In this document: positions 1 to 8,406 of the stretch, one piece after another
Layout: the number at the start of each line of letters is the position of its first letter
How positions within the stretch are numbered: the stretch's first letter is position 1
From: Pseudomonadota bacterium
Lineage (GTDB): Bacteria; Desulfobacterota; Desulfobulbia; Desulfobulbales; Desulfocapsaceae
Length of the DNA stretch: 64,000 nt
Assembly: GCA_018817385.1 (NCBI GenBank)
Contig: JAHIUA010000005.1
Location: 62,001 to 126,000 of the forward strand
Reading direction: 5' to 3'
Translations under genes and position numbers: made by a program
Notes under the pieces: generated by a model
What the model was told of the DNA's origin: nothing
Seen by the model: the letters and a program-made list of their open reading frames with translations, nothing else
Database searches by the model: none

Positions 1-18
1 GGGCATGGTTTGTTATTA

Positions 19-846
19 TTAACTCTCTTTTGATGTCTTACGACGTCTTCTCCAATTGGTGGCACCGGTTATTTTGTCAATGAACTGTTTGATGGTCTGG
101 AAATAGAGGGTGCCGCCGGTTGCAATCATGGTATTGTGGTTTGCTCCTGGGATGACCACAAATTCTTTTGATTTTGCTCCGCTGTGAGACTGTAGCTTTT
201 CCGCATCGGCTGCAGGGATGAGTTCATCTCGTCCTCCATGGAGGATAAAGGTGGCCTTGGTTATCGATTCGATCTTTTTTAGATTGTTGAACCCGTCCTC
301 CTCGGAAAGACCTGTTTTATCGATGTCTATACCAAGAATCCGGGCCAAGGGCAGGGTCTCGGCAATAGCGCTTTCAAGGATCATTCCCTTGATTGCATTA
401 TCATGCCGGGTTGCAAGATCTATGGCAGGGACCGATCCCAGAGAACGACCCATAAGAAAGAGAGATCCTGTGTGATTGTGAGCGTTGAGCCATTTTAGGG
501 TTTCCTGGAACAGGATCTCGGCATCAGCGACCATGGAACTGATTGTGGGGCTGCCGTTACTCCAGCCATAGCCGCGATAATCGGTGACGAGGAGGTTCAT
601 TCCTGCCTTGGTGTAGTGTGGACCGATCTCATCGTAGTCAGCTGCAATCTCGCCATTGCCATGAAAGAAAAGGATGTTGGGAGCTGCTGGTTCACTGATA
701 TAAAATCTGCAGCCGATGCTGATCCCAGGTTCCGTTTCAATTTTTATATCTGTGGCGCCGATGGGAAGAGGCGTGTGGCCGCAGACGCGGGGGTGAAAGA
801 TGGAGGAGAGAATGGAAGGGTGGTCGAGTTTGGAATATTTCTGCAT
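19..846 (-). CDS. alpha/beta hydrolase (Bem46/YfhR-like)
   Basis: A 275-residue single-domain alpha/beta hydrolase of unknown substrate. Visible motifs are the oxyanion-region HGNG near residue 62, the nucleophile elbow GRSLGS near residue 133, an acid in HGGRDE near residue 204 and a histidine in PGANHN near residue 236, which together complete a Ser-Asp-His triad. There is no convincing signal peptide, so it is probably cytoplasmic. The start is supported by a GGAG 9-10 nt upstream on the minus strand. The C-terminus is a short basic tail (RRRRK). It reads away from the next gene and appears monocistronic within the window. The fold is clear; the substrate (ester, peptide or lipid) cannot be told. 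Confidence 0.85.
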   Translation of the reverse strand: MQKYSKLDHPSILSSIFHPRVCGHTPLPIGATDIKIETEPGISIGCRFYISEPAAPNILFFHGNGEIAADYDEIGPHYTKAGMNLLVTDYRGYGWSNGSPTISSMVADAEILFQETLKWLNAHNHTGSLFLMGRSLGSVPAIDLATRHDNAIKGMILESAIAETLPLARILGIDIDKTGLSEEDGFNNLKKIESITKATFILHGGRDELIPAADAEKLQSHSGAKSKEFVVIPGANHNTMIATGGTLYFQTIKQFIDKITGATNWRRRRKTSKES

Positions 847-1266
847 GAAAAAGATCTCCGATGGGAAGATGGTAAAAAATTTATCAGCACCCCAAGGGGC
901 TGTGAGCAGTTATTGAAGAGGGGTGTTTTTTATGTATACTGCTGAATAGTTACAAAAAAAGTTGCTTCTGGAGGTGTTTGATGTATTCTTTGAATGCTTG
1001 CCCTTTTTTGGAGCCGGCACTGAATTGCTGTTCGACTATACGGAATTTCATCCAAAAAATCCAGCAAGTATTCGGCAGCACTTCTCCTTGATACGTTTTG
1101 GTGAGTAAAGTGGAAACGCTTTCAGGTTATTTTCTTGAAGAAGGGGGCTTCTCTTTCTCACCCCTGTTACAGGATTTGCAGGTCCTGCTGAACACTTCTG
1201 TTTTGAGATTCTGGCAAACTTTATGCCAGAGTCAGAAAAAGTACAACATCGAGTCCGGAGGTATCT
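847..1266. other. intergenic region between divergent genes
   Basis: This 420-nt gap separates the divergent hydrolase genes, so both promoters should lie here. The only gene-like object is a 36-codon reading frame at 981-1091 (+) preceded by GGAGG, but its composition is not distinctive and I do not call it a gene. Nothing else is recognised. Confidence 0.4.
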
Positions 1267-2016
1267 ATGACAACGTTCACTCTCCATCCCATGGTAATGG
1301 GCAGTAAGGTATTTGACAAAGGGATGATGACCTATCAGCATGACTATGGCAAGCCGTATACCATTCCCATCTACTGCTGGTATGTTGAGGGTGGAGACAA
1401 GAAGATACTGATTGATACCGGGGAAATGCATCCTATACAATCAGAGGACCGGGAACGGGCCATTGGTGCCAAGATAGTGACCTTTGAGGAAGGATTAGGC
1501 AGATGGGGGCTCAAACCCGAGGATATCGATATTGTGATTCATACCCATCTCCATAATGATCACTGTGAAAACGATTATAAGTGCACCAATGCCGTTTTTT
1601 ATATCCATGAAAAAGAGTTGGAGCATATCCGTAATCCCCATCCTCTGGACTTCCGTTATCTGGAAGATTTTATCTATGAGATCAGCGAAAATAATCAAAT
1701 TCGGACGTTGAACGGTGATACCGAGATTGTCCCCGGCATCCGGGTACTTCATACCCCAGCCCATACGGCTGGAGGTCTTTCCGTTGTGGTGGAGACCCGT
1801 AAGGGCAAGGCCATAGTGACTGGTTTCTGCTGTCTGCTGGAAAATTTTTATCCCCCCAAGCAGATCACGGCCATGGAGATGGAGGTCATTCCCCCGGGAA
1901 CGCATGTCAACGTCAATGAGGCCTATGACATCATGCTGCGCATCAAGGAGGAAGCTGATATCCTCCTCCCCCTGCACGAACCAAAGTTTGCGGTCATGCC
2001 TTCCATTCCGGAATAG
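1267..2016 (+). CDS. metallo-beta-lactamase-fold hydrolase (AHL-lactonase-like)
   Basis: A 249-residue metallo-beta-lactamase superfamily enzyme. The dinuclear zinc signature THLHNDH lies near residue 93, followed by the second histidine motif HTPAHTAGG near residue 160 and a late LPLHEP near residue 237. The domain order and length resemble N-acyl-homoserine-lactonase-family proteins (AttM/AiiA-like), which open lactone rings. That annotation is very broad, so the substrate is unproven. The ATG is preceded by GGAGG at about 7 nt. A hairpin followed by a T-run lies just after the stop, so the gene is probably transcribed alone. No LuxI or LuxR partner is nearby, which argues against a clear quorum-quenching role. 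Confidence 0.85.
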   Translation: MTTFTLHPMVMGSKVFDKGMMTYQHDYGKPYTIPIYCWYVEGGDKKILIDTGEMHPIQSEDRERAIGAKIVTFEEGLGRWGLKPEDIDIVIHTHLHNDHCENDYKCTNAVFYIHEKELEHIRNPHPLDFRYLEDFIYEISENNQIRTLNGDTEIVPGIRVLHTPAHTAGGLSVVVETRKGKAIVTGFCCLLENFYPPKQITAMEMEVIPPGTHVNVNEAYDIMLRIKEEADILLPLHEPKFAVMPSIPE

Positions 2017-2023
2017 AAGAGAG

Positions 2024-2094
2024 AGGCTGAAGGGGGAGGGGTGAAGGACGAAGCGGAATTATGTGTCTCTTGGCTGTTACTCTTCAGCCTTTTT
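2024..2094 (+). terminator. possible terminator after the MBL-fold gene
   Basis: AGGCTGAAG (2024-2032) is perfectly complementary to CTTCAGCCT (2082-2090), which is followed by a run of T. The loop is long (about 49 nt) and the 3' arm overlaps the end of the convergent ychJ, so function is only plausible. Confidence 0.4.
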
Positions 2095-2569
2095 GGCTGG
2101 CAAAACAGCATTTTTTATATTTTTTCTCTGAGCCGCAGGGACAGGGGGAATTTCTGCCGACTTTCGCAGTCGTGGAGTGAGTTTCCCCATCCAAGTAGTA
2201 CCAGAGATTCTGGCGACGGACAAATCTGCTTTTTTCATGGAGCTGGCAGAGATGACCGGAACTGAGAAAACGGGCAGTAAAGGTCACAGTTCCTTTTTCG
2301 TCCCCTGTTTCCCCCCCTTCGCATTCTTCTATCTCAAGCTCAAGCCATTTGATGCTAGTGTCGTCCAGATCCAGATCCAGACTGTCGGGACGGGTTTCCG
2401 TTGCCCAGGTCGTTATGAGATATTCGTTTTTGGCCAGGGTGTAGGCACTATAGCGGGAACGCATGAGCTGTTCAGCAGTAATGGCCTTCCTGTGATCTTT
2501 CAGGATCGGGGCACAACAGGACGCAAACGGTTTCTTGCTGCCGCAGGGGCAGAGTGTTCCACTGGTCAT
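2084..2569 (-). CDS. ychJ: YchJ family SEC-C motif protein (UPF0225)
   Basis: A 161-residue protein with a SEC-C zinc motif at each end: CPCGSKKPFASCC at residues 7-19 and CPCGSEKKYKKCC near residue 142. The central NTF2-like YchJ domain contains the typical MRSRYSAY motif. SEC-C motifs bind zinc and, in SecA, mediate contact with SecB or ribosomes. The role of YchJ itself is not established. The gene overlaps the upstream small membrane-protein gene by 4 nt (ATGA), so the two are probably translationally coupled. Length and motifs are normal for the family. Confidence 0.9.
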   Translation of the reverse strand: MTSGTLCPCGSKKPFASCCAPILKDHRKAITAEQLMRSRYSAYTLAKNEYLITTWATETRPDSLDLDLDDTSIKWLELEIEECEGGETGDEKGTVTFTARFLSSGHLCQLHEKSRFVRRQNLWYYLDGETHSTTAKVGRNSPCPCGSEKKYKKCCFASQKG

Positions 2570-2793
2570 TGGTTTGTTCCTCCTCTTTTCAGACGAATGA
2601 GTTTGAATACAAGCAGGACAAAGGGTGCAGCATGGTAGAAGAGATCAAAAATGTCAATGGGTTTGCGTAAGCTTCCCTGGCTGAGCATGCGCAGCTTCTC
2701 GACGATGTGGGGTTCGGGGACAAAGGGGGCAAGACCAAGAAGAAGGCACAAGACAATGAGTACCGAAAGGGGGATGTTGTCAAAGAATGGCAT
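2566..2793 (-). CDS. small two-segment membrane protein, unknown function
   Basis: A 75-residue protein with a hydrophobic N-terminal segment (about residues 8-26) and a second one near residues 52-66, joined by a polar stretch containing PEPHIVEKLRML. The C-terminus is basic (KLIRLKRGG). I expect an inner-membrane hairpin. The stop overlaps the ychJ start by 4 nt, and ppsR lies 21 nt upstream, so ppsR, this gene and ychJ form a likely operon. I recognise no functional family. Confidence 0.7.
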   Translation of the reverse strand: MPFFDNIPLSVLIVLCLLLGLAPFVPEPHIVEKLRMLSQGSLRKPIDIFDLFYHAAPFVLLVFKLIRLKRGGTNQ

Positions 2794-2814
2794 TGGATTG
2801 TCCTCTGGAGGAGG

Positions 2815-3633
2815 TTACAGAAGTGGAAAACGTTTCAGCGACATCTGCTGGGCCACTTGGGTTGCTGTTTCTTCGATCGAACTGCCATTTGAGACAATAA
2901 TCGGTATATTATAGTTGAGAAAGATCTGATTGGCTTGGCGCAGTTCTCCGGCACAGGTGTTCAGCTGGGCATATGTGCTTCCCTTGTAGCGATTTTCCCT
3001 CAGTAAATGGAGCGTTTCCGGAGTAGTGGAGAGGCCGATGGCCCTGGCCTTGTTGCGTATGATGTCCGATGGCAGCCGGTGGGCGTCAAGGTCTTCGGCA
3101 ACGAGGGGGTAGTTTGCCGCCTTTATCCCCATCTGGGTGGCCAGGTACACAGAGATAGGTGTCTTTCCAGAACGAGAGACTCCCAGGAGGATAACCTCGG
3201 CCTCGTCATAGTCTTTGAGGCGGGTCCCGTCATCATGGGAAATACAGTACTGAATTGCACTGACTCGTTTGGCCATGGTCGTATCGTCGAGATGTCGTGA
3301 AAATCCAGATACCCGCAAGGGAACCGCTTCGAGGATGTTTTCCATACGTTCCAGGTAACTGTCGCAGACATTGAAAAATTCCACCTCAGGAGCATCGAGG
3401 ATCTCAATGAGATGCTTGTTCATGATGGTTGAAAAGATAAGGGGGCAGCGAGCGGAAGATTTAGAGAGGATATATTTTAAGGCCTTGCGGGCATCTTCTT
3501 CGCTTCGGATAAAGGGTATCTTTTCTGCATTGAAACTGATTTCCGGAAACTGGCAAAGCAGTGCCTTGCCGAGATCTTCAGCCAGTATGCCTGTACTTCC
3601 TGAGAGGTAATAAACATCTTTTGAATGCCACAT
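2815..3633 (-). CDS. ppsR: PEP synthase regulatory protein (bifunctional kinase/pyrophosphorylase, DUF299)
   Basis: A 272-residue member of the DUF299 family. In characterised members it phosphorylates a threonine of PEP synthase or pyruvate phosphate dikinase using ADP, and reverses this by Pi-dependent pyrophosphorolysis. The P-loop GVSRSGKTP near residue 152 is the diagnostic motif, and the N-terminal YYLSGSTG is also typical. The length is normal. Its target (PpsA or PpdK) is not in the window. In an anaerobe living on C2/C3 substrates this control point between pyruvate and PEP fits with the malic enzyme and malate dehydrogenase genes found elsewhere in the window. First gene of a probable three-gene minus-strand unit. 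Confidence 0.92.
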   Translation of the reverse strand: MWHSKDVYYLSGSTGILAEDLGKALLCQFPEISFNAEKIPFIRSEEDARKALKYILSKSSARCPLIFSTIMNKHLIEILDAPEVEFFNVCDSYLERMENILEAVPLRVSGFSRHLDDTTMAKRVSAIQYCISHDDGTRLKDYDEAEVILLGVSRSGKTPISVYLATQMGIKAANYPLVAEDLDAHRLPSDIIRNKARAIGLSTTPETLHLLRENRYKGSTYAQLNTCAGELRQANQIFLNYNIPIIVSNGSSIEETATQVAQQMSLKRFPLL

Positions 3634-3835
3634 CTGCTTGTCTCCAGCGATGGTATCGTTTATTGTGAGAGTTTTTCAGTACCTCAGGTAACTTCGTGCG
3701 GCCCTGAATGTAACCAAAGTGTATAGCATCTGGTGAACTCTCTCTTTGTATCAGAAAATGGAATCTGCCGAAAGTCTTCTCTTACACATTTTTTTTCCTG
3801 GGCTATCAGACCATTCTGGGTAATACGGGTTGAGC

Positions 3836-4306
3836 ATGTTGCACCTCGTTAAACTTCTTTCTACGTATTCCTTTATGGGACTGATTCGATATCTGCGTTT
3901 ACAGATCATGGGGAAAGAACTGCTTGTTACCGGCGCTTGCCACTGTTGTGGAAACTGCTGCCGGAAAATTAACCTGGAAGGTACTCATGGCTGGTTACGT
4001 TCGCCAATGGATTTTCAAGAGGTGGTTCTTCTCTATCCGGAATATGAACGTTTCCGGATCACTGGGAAAGACCAGCAGGGCTATCTCCAGTTTGCCTGCA
4101 GTTGGCTGGGGGATAACGGGCTATGTTGGAATCATGAAAAGAGACTCTCTCTCTGTAAAAATTTTCCAGATAAGACCCTCCATTTCTGTGGGGGGAGTGT
4201 CCCCCCAGGGTGTGGCTACCGGATCAGCGAGGTCAGGCCGTTTAGCAGTTACCTTGCAGATGAAGTGAAGGGACAGCAAAAAAATGAAACGAATCCTCAT
4301 TCTTGA
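3836..4306 (+). CDS. cysteine-cluster protein (YkgJ-like)
   Basis: About 156 residues with cysteines spaced as in the YkgJ/UPF0153 group: ACHCCGNCCRKI near residue 35, a Cys in FACSWL, one in LCWNHEKR, then LCKNFP and PPGCGYR. Such proteins probably bind a zinc or iron-sulfur centre, but their function is unknown. The start is uncertain: a TTG at 3830, this ATG and ATGs at 3872 and 3908 are all in frame, with no strong Shine-Dalgarno. The 3' end overlaps the downstream glycosyltransferase by 23 nt, so the two genes are probably co-expressed. Confidence 0.7.
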   Translation: MLHLVKLLSTYSFMGLIRYLRLQIMGKELLVTGACHCCGNCCRKINLEGTHGWLRSPMDFQEVVLLYPEYERFRITGKDQQGYLQFACSWLGDNGLCWNHEKRLSLCKNFPDKTLHFCGGSVPPGCGYRISEVRPFSSYLADEVKGQQKNETNPHS

Positions 4307-5369
4307 ACCCTATTATGGAGGGTCCCATAAGATTTTTCTTCAGGGACTGCAGCGGACGGTAACGGCTGATTATATCCTGTTGACCCTTCCGGCCCGTAAA
4401 TGGAAGATGCGTATGCAGCTCTCGGCGCCCTGGTTTGTGAAGCAGCTTAACCTGTTGCCAGAGCGGGAACGTTTTTTTGATACAGTGCTCTGTTCCTCTT
4501 TTGTCGATGTTGCTCTCTTGCGTGCTCTGCTGGCCACTGTTTGCGGATGGAATCACAAGGCTCTGTTTTGCACCTATTTTCATGAAAATCAGTTTGCCTA
4601 TCCCAACCAGTTCGCTGATAAGAGTATGCAACAATTTGCATTTATTAATTTTACCACAGCGTTGGCCACGGACCGCTGTGCCTTTAATTCTCAATTCAAT
4701 CGGGAGACCTTTCTTGCGGGTATTCAGGCATACCTCAAAAAGGCTGCTGATATGGAACTTGATGACTGTATTGGCCGCATCAGGGAAAAGAGTGTTGTCC
4801 TCTATCCGGGAATGGACTACTCCTCTGTGGATCGAGTTGAAAAAAAGAAAAGAGAACCAGGCCCTCCGGTCATTGTCTGGAATCATCGCTGGGAGCATGA
4901 TAAAGGGCCTGATCTCTTTTTTAACGCCCTTTCTCTGCTCCAGGAAAAAGGAGTAGCTTTCCGTCTTGTTGTCCTGGGGCAGTCATTTACCAAGGTCCCG
5001 CATTCCTTTGTCCAGGCACGTGAACAATTGGCAAAGGAAATTATCCATTTTGGTTATACTGAAAGCAAAGATCGTTATGGGCAACTCCTCAGCATGGGGG
5101 ACATCGTTATTTCAACTGCCAGGCATGAATTCTACGGTATTGCCGTTCTCGAGGCTATTCGGGCAGGCTGTTATCCATTGTTGCCGGCGGCCCTCTCCTA
5201 TCCGGAACTTTATGATGATGCCTTTCTCTATGGTCCTGGGGAGTTGGCAGGCAGGCTTGAAGAATTACTTGTTCAGCCTGTTCGCCTGGGAGATGATGTG
5301 GTTTATACCCTGACCCGTCGTTTTGAGTGGGAGAGGTGTAGAGAGCAATATAAACAGTGGATTTTCTAA
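4284..5369 (+). CDS. tRNA-queuosine alpha-mannosyltransferase-like GT4 glycosyltransferase (DUF3524/GTDC1)
   Basis: A 361-residue GT-B fold glycosyltransferase. The N-terminal LILEPYYGGSHK, LLTLPARKWKMRM and the YFHENQFAYP motif near residue 98 are hallmarks of the DUF3524/GTDC1 group, whose animal member mannosylates queuosine in tRNA-Asp. The C-terminal half has the GT4 donor-binding region: WNHRWEHDKGPDLF near residue 206 and ARHEFYGIAVLEAIRAG near residue 281. The likely role is therefore sugar transfer to queuosine-tRNA rather than to LPS. That is inferred from the family; no queuosine biosynthesis gene is in the window. The gene starts inside the end of the upstream cysteine-cluster gene. 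Confidence 0.8.
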   Translation: MKRILILEPYYGGSHKIFLQGLQRTVTADYILLTLPARKWKMRMQLSAPWFVKQLNLLPERERFFDTVLCSSFVDVALLRALLATVCGWNHKALFCTYFHENQFAYPNQFADKSMQQFAFINFTTALATDRCAFNSQFNRETFLAGIQAYLKKAADMELDDCIGRIREKSVVLYPGMDYSSVDRVEKKKREPGPPVIVWNHRWEHDKGPDLFFNALSLLQEKGVAFRLVVLGQSFTKVPHSFVQAREQLAKEIIHFGYTESKDRYGQLLSMGDIVISTARHEFYGIAVLEAIRAGCYPLLPAALSYPELYDDAFLYGPGELAGRLEELLVQPVRLGDDVVYTLTRRFEWERCREQYKQWIF

Positions 5370-5396
5370 GAGGTTAGAGGAGGTCAGGGAGAAGAT

Positions 5397-5918
5397 ATGA
5401 CAGGTAATATAGTGCTTGTTGGATTTATGGGTGTGGGGAAGGGGAGAACTGCCAGGATGCTTGCTGAAAAAACTGGTCATTTTGCTGTGGATTGTGACGA
5501 TCTCATTGAGAGTTTCACCAATATGAAGGTCAAAAAGATTTTTAAGACCCAGGGGGAACCAAGGTTCAGAAAATTGGAACAGATTGTGGCGAAGTGGCTG
5601 GCAGAAGGGGTGCGCGATACCATCATTTCAACTGGCGGTGGTTTTTTCAAGGTCCCTCATATTGGTAGAATTGGGACCGTGGTCTATCTGCACTCGGAGT
5701 TCGACCAGATACTCCAGGCAATTCATGCCCATCCCAAAGCAGCCAGAAAAATCAGAAAACGCCCCTTGCTTCAGGATCTGAAAAAGGCTGAAGCACTCTT
5801 TGCTGAGCGATTACCCTTGTACAGGGGCGTTGCCGATGTCGAGATCCAGATGGGAGGCAGGGGGATAGATGGGGTGACGGATGAAATTCTCCAATATTGC
5901 TCCGAAAGTTCTTATTAA
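5397..5918 (+). CDS. aroK: shikimate kinase-like protein
   Basis: A 173-residue P-loop kinase of the AroK type, which would phosphorylate shikimate at O3 in chorismate synthesis. It shows GFMGVGKGR at residues 9-17 (Walker A), an acidic VDCDDLIE near residue 31, the substrate motif GEPRFRKLE near residue 52, a TGGG near residue 77 and a lid-like RKRPLL. The P-loop is unusual: the usual GK(S/T) is GKG followed by RT, and the DxD is DCDD. Catalysis should be checked. It follows the glycosyltransferase by 27 nt and probably shares its transcript. Confidence 0.75.
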   Translation: MTGNIVLVGFMGVGKGRTARMLAEKTGHFAVDCDDLIESFTNMKVKKIFKTQGEPRFRKLEQIVAKWLAEGVRDTIISTGGGFFKVPHIGRIGTVVYLHSEFDQILQAIHAHPKAARKIRKRPLLQDLKKAEALFAERLPLYRGVADVEIQMGGRGIDGVTDEILQYCSESSY

Positions 5919-6536
5919 AAGCAGAGTTGTTTTCTGGTACTGGGCAAATTCATTTTGCATTACTCTGTAATGCGTCCAGGAGTCTGTCGGAGTTATGTCT
6001 CAGTCCGACTGGATCCCGGGTATTGCGATGTATTGAGGACAGCTTTCTTGGTTACCACAGCTGGTAGATGTACGATGATCTTATCTTTGCAGGCTCAAGC
6101 AAGAGATTTGAGCGTTTGAGGTAGATTGTGTCGCCTTAATCAGGTAACCTGGAGTATACTCTTGAGTGCGGAAAGATGAGGTCTCGGTCCTGATTTTTTC
6201 TTTTTTCGGATTTTGCAGATTCTTCTTTGAGTTCATTGAGTTCATTGAGTTGTGAGTGTAGTATGAGGATGAATGGTTCTTGGAATTATGTTTTTATGAT
6301 TTAATTACAGAGAGTTGAAGAATAATTGGGTGGCGTCTGGTGATATGATGTTTTTATAACGAAACATGGTATTACAGTAAGGGGTGGTCGGGTGATAAGG
6401 TCAATAGGTTGTGTTGCGCTCTCTGGGTGGCTTCTTTATTGTTATGATAAGAAGTTCCATTTAATTGTTTCTGCGATCTTGATTATTCCCTGTTGCCCCT
6501 TCTCTATTAAACATAGCATTTTAGATCTAGAAAATA
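5919..6536. other. 618-nt intergenic region
   Basis: No gene is recognised here. A small hairpin, GCATTAC-TCT-GTAATGC (5957-5973), lies about 40 nt after aroK but lacks a T-run. A 9-bp tandem duplication TTCATTGAG occurs at 6232-6249. The region should carry the promoter of the pilus-type ATPase gene, but I cannot assign -35 and -10 boxes with confidence. Confidence 0.4.
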
Positions 6537-8405
6537 ATGGAAAACAGTAAGATGGATAACTACGGGGGAATTGTAAAACTTCTCCTCAGCTTAAATTTGC
6601 TGGATAGTAAGCAGATACTTCATGCTGAGCGCATTCGCAGTAAACTTTCCACACCAGTTCCTCTCTTAAATGTCCTCAAGGATCTAAACGTAATATCGGA
6701 TGAGACAATTCGTAAGGCAATGCTGGACAGGGGCTCATGCATCCGTATTGGGGATTTGCTGGTCGAGCTTGGCTATCTTTCAGAAAGTGATTTAACAGCG
6801 GCCTTTAATATTCAAAAAGAGAAAGAAAAGGATCTTAAAATCGGGGAGATACTGATAAAATACAATTTTATCGAAGAAAAACTCTTTAACCGGATTCTCT
6901 CTATTCAGCTTGGCTTTCCTTTGATAGATGTCAATGTGTCGGTGGTGGACAAAAAACAGTTTAAGCGAATTCCACTGCGAGTGGCAATGGAGTATAATTT
7001 TGTTCCCATTTTGACAGATGATGATTCTCAATTGGTGGCCTTTAGTGATCCCCTTGATAAAAACAGTATCAATGTCGCCAGGAAATGCCTCGGGCCTGAT
7101 TTCAGATTTGCCATAGGGGAGAAAAAGGCGCTGCATGATACCATTAAGCTGTTAGCCAATTTACAGTCTGGCCAGAAAATTAATGTCGATACCAAGACGG
7201 TTGTTGGGATTGCCAACAGCATTCTTCTTTCTGCTTTGAAAAGCGATGCCAGTGATGTGCATATCGAACCTTTTGTTGATCGCCTCCAAATCCGTTTTCG
7301 TGAGGATGGTGTCTTACGTCATTATAAGGATTACTCTCCTGAAATTATTCCGGCACTGACAAGTCGAATTAAGATCATGTGTGAGGCAGACATTGCTGAA
7401 AAACGAAGGCATCAGGGGGGGAGAATTCTTTTCGAATATGATGAGGGAAAGATTGATGTCAGGGTCTCCTTCTATGTGACTGTGCATGGCGAAAAAATCG
7501 TGATGCGACTGTTGAAGCAGAAAAAGGAACTGGTGGATATCCATTCAATTGGTATGGCCCCCAATATACTGTCCAAGTTCCTTGAAGATGCAGTGTATCA
7601 GCCCAGTGGTGTCTTACTGGTCACTGGTCCTACCGGATCCGGGAAGACATCCACTGTCTACAGTTGCATAAACCACATTAAAAATCCCCAAATCAGTATT
7701 ATCACCGCGGAGGAACCGGTGGAGTATGTGATGGATGGTATTTCCCAATGCTCCATTGATCCGAAAATAAATCTTACTTTTGAAGAAACACTGCGTCATA
7801 TTGTCCGTCAGGACCCAGACGTTATATTTATTGGCGAGATACGTGATTTTGCCTCGGCTGAAATGGCTATGCAGTCAGCTCTGACTGGTCATAAGGTGCT
7901 TACTACATTTCATACAGAAGATAGTATCGGCGCGCTTATCCGTTTGTTGAATATGAATATCGCTCCCTTTCTCATCTCTTCCACAATTGTAAGTGTGCTC
8001 GCCCAGCGTTTATTGCGCCGGGTCTGTCCCTCCTGTGCAACCGAGATGAAGTTGACACCGCAGCAGTTAAAGCGTCTTGGTTGTAATCCTTCTGATCTGT
8101 ATGGGGCAACATTTACCAAGGGACGGGGGTGCGATGAATGTAAACAAACGGGATACAGAGGGCGTGTCGGCGTTTTTGAGTTGCTGATCTTGAATGAGCT
8201 TGTCAGAGACGCTGTTTTGCAACAAAAAACAAGTCATGAGATTCGTCAGCTCAGTATTGAGCATTCCGGGTTGGTCACCCTTTTAGAAGATGGTCTTTTA
8301 AAGGCGGCTAATGGTATTACAAGTGTCGATGAATTACTGCGCTGTTTGCCAAAACTCAGCATACCACGCCCGCTTATTGAAATACGACGTCTTTCTGGAG
8401 AATGA
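6537..8405 (+). CDS. PilB/GspE/MshE-type assembly ATPase
   Basis: A 622-residue traffic ATPase of type IV pilus or type II secretion systems. The N-terminus (about residues 60-135) has two MshEN-like repeats, for example RIGDLLVELGYLSESDL, the module that binds c-di-GMP in MshE. The C-terminal engine carries Walker A GPTGSGKTS near residue 364, the Asp-box and Walker B region RQDPDVIFIGEIRD near residue 424, a conserved His box TFHTED near residue 458, and the zinc motif CPSC...CDEC near residues 498-540. No pilin, PilC or PilT gene is near, so the machine it powers cannot be named. An HDOD gene follows after 1 nt. The start lacks a strong Shine-Dalgarno; an ATG at 6552 is an alternative. Confidence 0.88.
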   Translation: MENSKMDNYGGIVKLLLSLNLLDSKQILHAERIRSKLSTPVPLLNVLKDLNVISDETIRKAMLDRGSCIRIGDLLVELGYLSESDLTAAFNIQKEKEKDLKIGEILIKYNFIEEKLFNRILSIQLGFPLIDVNVSVVDKKQFKRIPLRVAMEYNFVPILTDDDSQLVAFSDPLDKNSINVARKCLGPDFRFAIGEKKALHDTIKLLANLQSGQKINVDTKTVVGIANSILLSALKSDASDVHIEPFVDRLQIRFREDGVLRHYKDYSPEIIPALTSRIKIMCEADIAEKRRHQGGRILFEYDEGKIDVRVSFYVTVHGEKIVMRLLKQKKELVDIHSIGMAPNILSKFLEDAVYQPSGVLLVTGPTGSGKTSTVYSCINHIKNPQISIITAEEPVEYVMDGISQCSIDPKINLTFEETLRHIVRQDPDVIFIGEIRDFASAEMAMQSALTGHKVLTTFHTEDSIGALIRLLNMNIAPFLISSTIVSVLAQRLLRRVCPSCATEMKLTPQQLKRLGCNPSDLYGATFTKGRGCDECKQTGYRGRVGVFELLILNELVRDAVLQQKTSHEIRQLSIEHSGLVTLLEDGLLKAANGITSVDELLRCLPKLSIPRPLIEIRRLSGE

Positions 8406-8406
8406 G

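Noticed and set aside
981-1091. 36-codon frame with GGAGG upstream
   Set aside because: No conserved-looking features and a Cys/Pro-rich composition unlike neighbours; not enough support.
6232-6249. Tandem TTCATTGAG as a CRISPR or microsatellite
   Set aside because: Only two full units and no spacers; probably slippage.
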